Shown in pieces: positions 54,901 to 64,000 of a DNA stretch of 64,000 nt (the stretch's first letter is position 1; the number at the start of each line of letters is the position of its first letter). The notes beneath the pieces are model-generated. The model was not told the origin of the DNA, searched no databases, and saw only the letters and a list, made by a program, of their open reading frames with translations. Both the position numbers and the translations under genes were made by a program. Source of the DNA: Pisaster brevispinus (Eukaryota; Echinodermata; Asteroidea; Forcipulatida; Asteriidae); the NCBI GenBank assembly GCA_023634235.1, contig JAMKCF010000001.1:14890258-14954257 (forward strand), written 5' to 3'.

Positions 54901-56169
54901 TTGTGACTGCACAGTGCATGATTAGTTACTAAGGTTGAGTTAGGCATTTCAGTGGGGGTCGTAAAACCCGTTGACCGGAAGCCCACACGGGCCCACACAC
55001 ACAGCAGAAGACCCCAACAAAAATGATGTCAAAGTTTGTAACATCATTTCGAAATGTTAAGCTCAACCATTTACCTCCAAATTTCAGTATGTTACACATC
55101 AATATTTCAAGTACTTATCGCCGAAATTTTATCGCAAACAGTCCAAAAGTTTTCGAGAAAGGATCATAAACGCCTCGCGAAAGCGCGCCGAGCATGACCC
55201 GCTGACCGCACAGTCGGCCTGCCGCGCACACGGCACACAGTCAGTGTGAACGACTCGGTTTCTATCGGATCGACGTTCGGTTTTTCGTAGCCAATCCGGA
55301 GCTCGTGTTCATAGCAACCCGATCTTTTCCGAGCTTCCGAAAATGCATTTCTTTGGAACCACTTTTTGAGCGGTTTGCGGGAGCTGTCGTTGTAGACTGG
55401 TCGCCACGCGACTGTGCCTTATGTTTAGTGCTATTAGAGTATGGGTACCTGACTAGTTAACGTTACGTGTGAAAATGAACTATAGCTTTCGCAAATTTTA
55501 GGCTTTTTTTATCGTGCAATCATTGAAATTGTGTACAAATACAATTCCTAAAGAGTGAAATGTGGATGATAATATTTCGTTTGTGGGTTTTTCTGGTTGA
55601 AAACGTCATTGTTGTACAAATTTCTTCTCCGTAAAATCAATCCATGTGACTGTTTCTATTTCGTGATAAAATGTTTCTTAACGAATTTGTTGCAAGTTAT
55701 TTATTTAATAAGGCTCTTCAATCAAAAAAATGATGAAAATAAGGTGTAGATAAAGAAATTAAAACAAACAAGAAAACTTAAGGATTTGTTTAAAATTAAT
55801 TTCTGATCAATTTGCATCACTAATACTAGGGCCGGCTAGGCCTATCATGATCATGACAATTGACATGAGTGGATTGGAGTAAATAAAATAAAAATAGATT
55901 TAGAAATTGTTTGTCTTTGGTAGGGCATGGTGTAGGGCATAAGTCAACATTTAATTTTATTATTGGTTGGGCTTTACAATTCTTTTTTAAAATGATAATG
56001 GTCAAGTAATATACTTATAGCATGGAGGAAGAAAATACAAGGAGTTGGAACGAAGTGGAGTTCAAAGTGTTTAGCACTGTTGCCGCGGTCGTAAAACAGC
56101 AGCAGGCTAATTGGTAGTAAACAGCCACAAGCGATAATCCTACCGCACGCGACAGGAAGTCTGGCAGCT
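54901..56169. other. CpG-richer spacer, no gene recognised
   Basis: 55170-55420 is noticeably CG-rich compared with the window and could be an unmethylated promoter region for the minus-strand exon at 54900 or an unseen transcript. 55440-56010 is AT-rich. No coding sequence supported. Confidence 0.4.
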
Positions 56170-56251
56170 TGCGCTTGCGCACTTGCGGCTCTGACGTCAC
56201 ACGGTCGTTTGTGTTGTCACGACGAAGAATGCGCATAGCGCGTAGTCTAAA
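56170..56251 (+). promoter_or_regulatory. TATA-less promoter of the PHD gene
   Basis: Contains NRF1-like sites TGCGCTTGCGCA (56170-56181) and TGCGCATAGCGCG (56230-56242) and a CRE, TGACGTCA (56192-56199), within 80 bp of the ATG at 56252, which itself sits in an AAAATGGCG YY1-like context. This is a housekeeping-type promoter composition. Confidence 0.6.
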
Positions 56252-57217
56252 ATGGCGTCTTTCAATAAAGATGATTTCGTTACTGGCTCTGATTTTAGCA
56301 ATTTAAGCGATGTGTCAGAGGATGATTTGAATGTAAATGAATCGTTAGATGTTAGCAGTGATTCCGGAGAGGAGGATTGCCAATTCTGTGTATGTGGCAA
56401 GCCATCTACAAGAGAAATGGTAGCTTGTGATGATGACCAATGCACTGTAATTTGGTGGCACTACAGCTGCGTTGGTCTTTCTGCAGATACGATCCCCAAT
56501 GATTATTGGATTTGTGAACGTTGCCGTCCCTCTCAATCAGGAGTTACTCCAAAATCTGCCGGTAAACATATGCTACCTTTATTTACCCGTGCATAACGTT
56601 AAAATGTATTTACTTAATTGTAATGCAATTTTTTTTTCTAGAGTTTGCCAGTTTAGGATTTCACTCGGCTCAGCACACTTTTATTTGTTAATATAGTCTT
56701 ATTCTTAAAATGTATGTTATCATTTATATTTTCATATCATAATGAAATAGCAGTTAACTGTTAGGCCTACTGCCGACCCATCATTTTCTCCATGGAGAAA
56801 ATTGTTGGTGGATGCCTACATGGTAAAAATAGAAAACAACTGAAAACAAGACGATTTTCTTGATTGATTATGATAAAAAGTGATAGGCCTATGCCTAGCC
56901 TCTACCTGGTAATTTTGCAATGTCTAATTTTTTCCCAATTTTATTTTAAAATTGTTGTTATTATTGATGGTCCAATTTTTTTTTTACTGCACAATAGGAT
57001 CCGAGACAGAGGTTAACGATCAGCAAGAACCAACATCACCAACACATGCCTTAGAACCTGATGACGATGATGTGCCATTTGACGAGCCAATAACAACAAA
57101 TGCTTTGCCTACAGCAGCAGCAGCAAGCAAACGTAAACTTGTGAAAAAGAAGAAGATAGAGCCAACTACTGCATCATCTACACCAACCAACACCAAAGGA
57201 GGTGCCAAAAAAGCCAG
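56252..57217 (+). CDS. PHD-finger protein, N-terminal exons
   Basis: Exon 1 (56252-56561) has an acidic N-terminus (SDVSEDDLNVNESLD) and a PHD finger with ligands CQFCVC..., CDDDQC, WWHYSC and WICERC in C4-H-C3 order. PHD fingers typically read histone H3 tails. Exon 1 ends G|gtaaac; exon 2 (56998-57217) follows a T-rich acceptor ending acaatag and joins in frame (GSETEVNDQQEP). Exon 2 is low complexity with a nuclear-localisation-like KRKLVKKKKIE and ends AG|gtaact. The downstream ORF at 57517-58535 probably continues the gene, though the phase I read does not fit exactly. Confidence 0.78.
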
Positions 57218-57516
57218 GTAACTATGCTCAAATTATTGTATGATGGGTGGGTGAAATAATTCAAACTAAAATGAGAAAGATTTATACACAAAATACATAT
57301 ATTTTAATTCAAAAGACCTGTCAACATTTTAATAACCTGCTCATTGACATTTATGCATTTAACACATTGAATTTTCTTCATTATATAAGATAAACTGATG
57401 TCTTGCGAATTTCAAGGGTAGGCTAAACATTGCTTTTGAAACTTTACATCCATTATGAAATGAGAGAGACAAACAATTCTTATACAATGTACATGAATTT
57501 GTGTTTTTATCTGAAG

Positions 57517-58535
57517 TTGCCGAGCGACCTGCAGCAAAATTCGCCTTAGATGATGCTCTCAAGAACGCAAACGGATACTTCGCTTCAGCACTTGAACAAA
57601 TGAGACATCATCCAGTGTTCACAGACACCTAACCAAGTGCTATTTGTATTATGAGCCTCTTCATTAGCCTCCTTGCAAATACAAATAATCCAGAATTCCA
57701 GGAGTTTTGCATCGACTCGGTAACATGCCTGTGGGAAGTCATTACTGTTGGTGACAACAAAAAACTCAAGCCAGAGGCCTACGATATGGTTTGGAGTGAA
57801 TTCCATGCTTTTCGTCTAGCTAGTTTGACAAGATGGAATGAACTATTAACCTTGCTGAATTTAAGCAATGGAGGGCAATACACTTTTATTGCGTACCAAT
57901 ATCTCCTTCAGGCAGTTGTAGATTTAATGATAAAGGATCGGAATGAAACTGATTTTAAAGGAACAACGAATGAATCCCCACAGACAAATGTAATAACTAA
58001 AGAGGAACAAGTGTTGCGATATGTAGCTGGGTATGTCCCGTTCGCCATGCACAAAAAATTGAAAGACCAGCTAAATGTAACAGCACAGACATACTGCAAG
58101 TTTCTTAAATCATGGAAAGTTTGTTGCACAAACACTGCTAAAACCTTTTTAGAATACACAAATCAATGGATAGAGGTGCAGAATAGAGGTGGTTTGTTTC
58201 ATGTGTCAGATGGGGTGTACTTATTTTTTCGTACCATGGAATTTGAAACAAGATCCGTTTTAAATGTAGAAAATTTAGATAAATTCCCAGGTGTTGACAT
58301 TCAGGGTAAGGTCATTGACAAGATAAAATCCAACAAACGGGTACAAACATACTGGTGCAGTTTAACACAAGGACAAAATACTGGAGAAATTTCGAGCAAG
58401 CTGTTGGATATGGTCATAAAAAAGTGGATTAAAATAAGAGCTAAAGCATTCATAAATGTTTATTTGAGTCTTAAGAAAGCATCAGGTGGAAATGTTTCAA
58501 AGAAGGCAGAAAAGGCACTTCGCAAAGACCTTTAG
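57517..58535 (+). CDS. Probable C-terminal exon of the PHD gene, unknown domain
   Basis: After an acceptor-like ctgaag the frame encodes AERPAAKFALDDALKNANGYF, reaches an in-frame TAA at 57630-57632, and continues from Met 57651 to 58535 (294 codons). The main part is helical, with VLRYVAGYVPFAMHKKL, FLKSWKVCCTNTAKTFLEYT, RGGLFHVSDGVYLFF and IIKKWIxIRAKAF-like sequence, ending KKAEKALRKDL. It resembles C-terminal regions of uncharacterised transposon-associated proteins in invertebrates; I cannot name it. The TAA may be a nonsense mutation or may mean that the ORF from 57651 is separate. Confidence 0.55.
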
Positions 58536-58865
58536 TTTTACTTTGTACAAAATCATACATGTAACCATGGCTTCTACAATATTTACATGTTGAATTTAAC
58601 GGTACATGTATTTCATAATTTAAAGAGTCACAAATGTGGGAATGTACACAGTGAATCATCATGAAATAGATTTCCTTTGTCAAACCACAAACAAAAGCAA
58701 GAAAATCTGTTGATGTCCTACTTAATTCTCATTCACTGTGGAAATTAATGTAATAATTTAATTTATTATCTTCAAACAGGCTTGAATCTTCGATTCTGAT
58801 TGGTCGATCCATAGCAACAAGGAGTGAAATTTTGTGTCCAATGCTGATCGTTAACTTTGCTTGAA
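58536..58865. other. 3' region of the PHD-side gene
   Basis: AT-rich. No further exon recognised. Confidence 0.4.
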
Positions 58866-59011
58866 GATAAATTCGTTATCACACAAATGAGTGGAATAAT
58901 GAAGAAAATGCCATGTCATGCGTCAAATATCCTTAAGCCTCATTGGATATGGGACGCAGAAGCGCTATATTTTTCCGTATTCCACTCTCACTTGTGTGAT
59001 AACTTATATTA
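58866..59011. repeat. Foldback element with ~40-bp arms
   Basis: The left arm contains TTATCACACAAATGAGTGGA. The right arm, reverse-complemented, contains TTATCACACAAGTGAGAGTGGA. The arms surround about 65 bp. Short non-coding MITE-like unit in the gap between the convergent PHD and transposase genes. Confidence 0.75.
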
Positions 59012-59419
59012 TGATGGACATGTACACTTACTGTTATTTACACAAAATGTTTATGGCAATAATTTCTGTTTACATTCAAGTTATGATTGCATCAAATAAA
59101 TACAATACGAGTGAAACCTTATTTTCATGTAGTCCATATAGTGTAATACTCTGTGCAAACTGCAAATAAGAATAAACATGCACATTTTTTACATCAAGTT
59201 AGAAATCTACCTTCTCCCCAAAATGTGTTTATAAATATATATATATAGCTTATTATTGTGCCAGCTCCAAAAGATCGTTTGAATTTTCCACATAAAGCTT
59301 TATGATTCTATAGTTGGGACAGAACATTCACACTGACAGATCAGTATAGTGGCATATTATCTTAATTTCGCACCCTGCAGAATAAGACTACTGGCCAAAA
59401 TACCATGTCACATGTTCAA

Positions 59420-59495
59420 TTTGTGACTGTATCCTGCTCATTTCGGATAAGCAGAAAATTGTTAAGCAATATTTGCTGCTTAAGCAGAGATCTGA
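59420..59495. repeat. Fragment of the 4814-5001 MITE family
   Basis: GCAGAAAATTGTTAAGCAAT followed by ATTTGCTGCTTAAGCAGA matches the right part of the 188-bp MITE (GCAGAAAATTGTCAAGCATT then ATTTGCTGCTTAAACAGC). The terminal GGGCC end is not present. Confidence 0.75.
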
Positions 59496-59643
59496 AGAGT
59501 GGCTCCACTTCAGGTTAAGGCCATTGTATTTTATTTCAAAGTACCTGAATTTTACAGGTTGTTTTACCAATTGTTTGCAGTTTCGGGTTTTCATTTTCAT
59601 TTTAAAGAATAAAATGCAAAATGAATTAATCGATACATGCATT

Positions 59644-62600
59644 TTATTTCCGGCGAGGGAGAGGCGTACTATCGAGGATGTTATAATCGTCATCTCTGTC
59701 CTGAAGACGGCAATTTCCCCTGCGTGAAGCTTTCACACAGCCCTGTGCAACATGCAAGGCCAGCATGTTATGGCCGAACTGCTCAACACTGGGGTTGTCG
59801 CTTGCTCCTCCTGCACCTCGATGTTTACTAAAGTACTGTTCCAGTGGGTCTTGTGAGAACTTTTCACTGAGAAGATACTCAACACCTTCAAGCTGCAGCA
59901 GTGACTTCCCCAGCTCGACAAAGGAATTAACTGTAATTAAATTAAGACCATTCAATTTGAAGACATGGTAGAGCTTTGGTAACTTTCACATAGAAAGTGA
60001 AAACAAAATTGTTTCAAAAACTCTTTGTATTTAACTAGCACTGGTAAAAATTGTCCAGAGATAGTTTTTAAAAAATCCTGTCATCTTTGAGAAAGTATGT
60101 ATATGCAGTTTCCCAAACTTGAGCACCCATTGATATCACATACCAGATTTGGTTGTATGAATAGTCAAGTGTACTCATCCTATACAATAATGCTGCACCA
60201 TCCATTTAATTACATTTAAAACTAAAAATGTCAATTAAAAAAACAAACACTATTGTTCTTTTGTAAAATTGCTTCCCAAAGTTTCTCTGGCTGTTCCATT
60301 AAACTGCATGCACATTTGGAAACAACTTTCACACTACCATTTTCTTAAACAAATATATACATGTATATATAAAAAACATATTTAGATTTATTCATACCAG
60401 TGATTTTGATGCCTGCAACAGTTTCTCTGCTGAGGGTCATCTTCTTCTTGGCTACTTTGTCAAGATGTTGATGGGATTGGACCTGCTCTTCCCACTCATC
60501 AAGAAATCCAAGAAAATCCTTGACAAGCCACTATTAATTTAAAAAGGGGAAAAATGACATTTTTAAAACATGTTTATACATGTTCATGCATAATGTGTGG
60601 TCATTTACATTCTTGGGCTGCTGTAGAGGGAGAAAACAAGCTTTGAAAAAAACACTTGTTGTTATTAATTTAATACTTACTTCAAATCGCCAGTCATCAG
60701 GACTTTTGTAGGGTGCCATAGCAGGTTTTCTGGAACGTCTTCCTTTGTTCGGGTTGGACACATTTAAGCAATCAAAAAATTGATCAAACAGGGTGATGAA
60801 TTTGACGGTTGATGACGTTCCCACATTCCCCATTGACTCCAGGGCATTTGCAACTGTACTAGTCAAAACCTTTAAAAAGAGAAATGACAACAGAAAATAA
60901 AATAATGTTATCAACCACAAGGGAAACTGACTTGATATATGTTACATTTATTGGGGAGAAATTTGACATTTTCCTACTAAGGCAAAATATGTACATGTGT
61001 ATTGGCAATTACCGCTTGGAAGAAATTTTTAAGGAAACTTTTTGTTTTCCTGTTGAATTATACATTTCAGAAAAACATTGCAATTAATGCAACGTGCCTT
61101 ATCTGAACAAAATGTAATATTAAAACTGAAATCACTGTGATGACATAAAAACAAAAAATAATTTAGATTTTTTGTTTTACCTGTGCTGCCATGTACACTC
61201 GCATTCTTAATGAAGGGGTAAGATGAAGTTGCTCATGGCTAATCCTATGCAGCCGTCGCAACCCAGGTGATGACCTCTTCAGGCCTACGTCCCATTCGTA
61301 CAGTCGAAGTAGCTGTGTCCAGCTGATGTCTTGTTTGTTGAACTGTAAAATAGAAATAAAAGAAAATAATGAAAAAGAACCAACATAGGGGCAACAATAA
61401 ACAAAGAAATAAATAAATCCTTCCTTCATGGTAAAACTAACTGAAATGATCATTAAAACTTTATTCTTAGTGTATTCATGTCAAAAAACTCAAAATTATA
61501 AGAACTTACACAAAGCGTTTTAGTTTTGTTGTGCCAGCCAGAATTTTCCAAGTTGTTCCTTGTGGTCTTGATGAGATGTGGAACATCGCAAATGAAGTAT
61601 ATGTTCCGTGAGGGATCAAACGGGTTTATGGTCTTGTATACCACGTCTTTCGAGCTATCTTTATCATGAAGACGATAGAATTTCCTATTTGGAGATGCCC
61701 CATCAGACACCAGGGCCTGGACTTTAAACCCTGCTCCAAGAAAAGAATACACTCGTACAAGCAGAGGTACAGCTGGTTACTGGTAACACCAGTGGTAGAG
61801 TAGTAACCCACAGGAGCATGGACTGATGAAAAAATTCCTCTAACCATCAAAACTAAAACATGGGTGGCAATGGTTGGCTCTTTATCCCCCAGACATCTCT
61901 TCTCAAAATCTGCAACCTCGTTTGCAATGCTGGTCACATCTGTGAATCCAACCACTTTACCAGACCTAACTGAAAAGAACAAACCTGCTTTGATCTTTAT
62001 CTCGTCAAACAACAGAGACACGTTTCTTTGATGATCTGCACATCCTTCTACATTAAAATCTGTGACAATTCTCTTCAACATAGCAGCGTTGAATCCTGTT
62101 GTTGGGTTTGCGAAATGGGTATAAGGATGGAGAGTGCTTGGGTGAGGAAGTCTTAAGAACCCTGTGTCCCTGAGAATATTGTAAGCTGAAGATTTGCTAT
62201 GAAGGGTGATGCACCATCGAATAATGGCAGGATGCCACCGCATCTGTTTGCCCTTCATAGCCGATTCTTTCTGTTGCTCCCATAACATACCTGCGGGAGA
62301 GCTTTCACCAAGAATATTGCTCATCTCGTCCCCGCACTTGTGAACAATATCCCGCAGCTTGAAATCATGGGATCTATCAAGAAGTACACTCTCTTCATCC
62401 AGTAGCTCATATACCTTGTCTTGCAGAGCATGCACCCGGCGCTTTAAATTTTGTCTTTCTGTTTGAAGGAGAGAGCACTTCAATTTCAGTTGACCTGTTG
62501 AGAGCACTTTGTTTGGTGTGGATGAAGAGACTGTAACGTTCCTGGTCAATTTTAACTTATGTCGGCTGAGCACTTGCAGTAGCTCACTTCGATGGATAGT

Positions 62601-63325
62601 ACAGACATTGCATCTTCGGGTTTCTGACAGCAGCTTGCATTTGCAGTGGCGTATTGTTCCATCAATCAGAACATCGCTGGCTGTAATTCTCTGGGGAGTT
62701 TGCCCATCCCTACTCATCATTGCTGTCAACTCTTCCAAATCTGCATTACCCTCACACACAAATTCTGCAAATGTGTAGCATTCATCTTAGGTGGAAAAAC
62801 TGCACAAAGATGGTGTTGTAAAGGCACTTGAATGCTGCAAACCTCCAGCTTCCACGTCAAATCAATGAAAATGGTCAAATAAACAACTGGACGACCTTTG
62901 CTGGAGAACCTCATAAACTGAAGTCGATCTGCCCCTTCCCAGGAAAACAAGCCATTCTTCATACCGTCCTCTTTTCACTCCTCCATCCGTCCATGGTCCA
63001 TCAGTGAAGGAGAACAAGCATCTTCAGTACACTTTGCACAAGATGGTGCCTTAAACTCAACTAAATTGATCTTGCATGGTGATTTCAATTTCCATTTTTT
63101 TTTGGACTTGGCCCACCATTTCCTCAACTTGACATCACATGATTTGCAGATAAACGGTGGATGAATTTCTGCAAGATCTTCCCTTACATTGATGTCAAAA
63201 GATGACATCAAAAGATCAGCAAGCCTTTCTTTCATGATGGGTTGTCGATCTTCTGGAATTGCCCTTTCCATGCCACATAGTCGACAAATTATCTGAAGGC
63301 ATACTCTATGGTCAGGATTACTCAT
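59644..63325 (-). pseudogene. P-element/THAP9-like transposase, six exons
   Basis: Minus-strand exons: 63325-61510, 61342-61181, 60869-60681, 60530-60398 and 59930-59644 are well defined by GT-AG sites and consistent phases (162 and 189 bp internal exons; G|TT joins the last two); a further split within the first block cannot be excluded. RNase H-like residues: DEIKIKAGLFFS (first Asp), ALVSDGASPNRKF (second Asp), then NIYFICDVPHLIKTTRN, LTPSLRMRVYMAAQV and FSQDPLEQYFSKHRG with the expected Glu. This is the P-element order, including the conserved DPHLIKxxRN-type block. A cysteine cluster (CKCKLLSETRRCNVC) precedes a coiled coil. Damage: in-frame TGA at 62975-62977, frameshifts near 62765 and 61760. 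The zinc module at the N-terminus is listed separately. An intact paralogue probably exists elsewhere. Confidence 0.85.
62975..63325 (-). pseudogene. RAG1 N-terminal-like zinc-binding module of the P-like transposase
   Basis: 116 codons from ATG 63325. The residue pattern is IICRLCGMERAIP, a helical segment, FDINVREDLAEIHPPFICKSC, a basic stretch (LRKWWAKSKKKWKLK), a single C, then VEFKAPSCAKC. Cys/His positions follow CRxCG ... F.I.V..D...IHP..[FI]C..C ... C ... psC..C. This is the layout I know from the non-core N-terminal zinc region of RAG1 and from related invertebrate transposon proteins. It takes the place of the THAP domain usual in P-like elements. The frame stops at TGA 62975-62977 but remains open in the same phase to 62726, so the module belongs to the transposase. 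The RAG1 similarity is a pattern judgement, not a search result. Confidence 0.62.
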
Positions 63326-64000
63326 GATGAACTCTGAAAAACCCTCTCCTCTGTACAGACCACCGGATACCGAACCACCAGCCTTGATGACTTTAGTGTC
63401 ATTCCTTCCTCCATGCCGTTACCATGATAGCACTATAAACATTCCACCATAAAGGAGAACACACGTGGAAGACCACCAAACAAAAATTTGAAACACTTTT
63501 CCCAAAACTGCGAGACTCTCTTGCAATCAACACAAACAAACGAGAAGAAACTCCTAAAAGAAAAAAACAAAGAACAAGACCAAGTTGATCAATTCAGAGT
63601 TGCAACAGAAGATTAAAACAAAAACAAAAACAAAAAAATACTTAAATGATTGTATGTATTGTAATTTTAATGTTTTCATAACTTATTGATGTAAAGGCTG
63701 AAATGAATTTCCCATTAGGGATAATTAATAAAGTCAATTGAAATGATAAAGGCTACAAAAAACCTATATACAATAGTTTTTTTTAGAATGGGGCTGTATA
63801 GCCTGTACTGAAAGAAAACCAAAACATTTCCTTTTTTAGTTTTAGACTTAGAGCAGTGATTCCGAATGGTATAATTATTAACATGTAACCATTATTATAT
63901 TAATGACGTTTTAATAATAACATTATTAGTTAAACAAAATCTATTTTAAGAACTCTCAAAATTTAAACAAATCAAAAAAATATAAATAAAAAAATCCTAG
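63326..64000. other. 5' flank of the P-like gene, no gene recognised
   Basis: A/T-rich, no further exon or terminal repeat found. The right end of the transposon, if intact, may lie beyond the window. Confidence 0.4.

Noticed and set aside
56252..63325. Calling the locus a true RAG1/RAG2 (ProtoRAG) pair
   Set aside because: The transposase core has P-element motifs, not the RAG1/Transib core, and the PHD gene has no kelch repeats that I can see.

Overview
This is eukaryotic DNA, AT-rich and crowded with transposable elements, from a marine invertebrate, most likely a deuterostome and perhaps an echinoderm. The evidence is GT-AG introns with polypyrimidine tracts, AATAAA signals, TATA boxes, and a mixture of CR1/L2-like LINEs, PIF/Harbinger, Helentron, Polinton/Maverick and P-element-like transposons plus many short inverted-repeat elements. 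The echinoderm guess rests on a remembered resemblance of several MITE termini and is an inference. There is no sign of bacterial organisation, and I see no tRNA or rRNA gene. Most coding sequence is transposon-derived and damaged by frameshifts and in-frame stops. Some of these could be assembly errors, but large deletions and insertions show real decay.

Layout. 1-1080: 5' part of a LINE on the minus strand (ORF1 complete, ORF2 running off the left edge). 2.9-4.5 kb: a spliced PIF/Harbinger transposase, followed by a 188-bp MITE. 5.4-7.0 kb: an array of about 64-bp repeats carrying inverted GACGGTTC/GAACCGTC half-sites, a TATA box, and a small spliced gene with a SANT/Myb-like N-terminus and a proline-rich second exon; I could not assign it to a known family. 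8.6-20.6 kb: one Polinton/Maverick (adintovirus-like) element bounded by 56-bp inverted repeats. It carries a spliced PolB lacking its catalytic centre, an FtsK-like packaging ATPase, two small proteins, a chromodomain integrase, minor capsid, a basic pX-like protein, major capsid and an adenain-like protease on the plus strand. Two minus-strand genes at the right end encode a PC4-like single-stranded-DNA-binding protein and a CxxC/WPSQ protein.

21-31.6 kb: an eroded LINE, dispersed palindromic repeats, and a second, nearly full-length but broken member of the LINE family seen at the left edge. 32.4-32.7 kb: a minisatellite. 33.5-36.5 kb: a 5'-truncated Helentron with a PIF1 helicase followed by an APE-type endonuclease. 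38.0-40.8 kb: a minus-strand multi-exon gene with a tyrosine-recombinase-like domain and in-frame stops. 41.5-48.3 kb: two TTAA-flanked inverted-repeat elements sharing one TTAA. The larger contains a giant interrupted palindrome (45.10-47.91 kb), whose right arm alone was later hit by two MITE-like insertions. 52.8-54.9 kb: a minus-strand gene with TPPRSP repeats and a possible BEN-like C-terminus, plus a neighbouring repeat-coding exon.

56.2-63.3 kb: two genes facing each other tail to tail. The plus-strand gene begins with a PHD finger. The minus-strand gene is a six-exon P-element/THAP9-like transposase whose N-terminus carries, instead of a THAP domain, a zinc-binding module resembling the N-terminal region of RAG1. 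This pair is the most interesting feature: its parts and its convergent layout recall RAG1/RAG2 loci, although the catalytic core is P-like rather than RAG/Transib-like.
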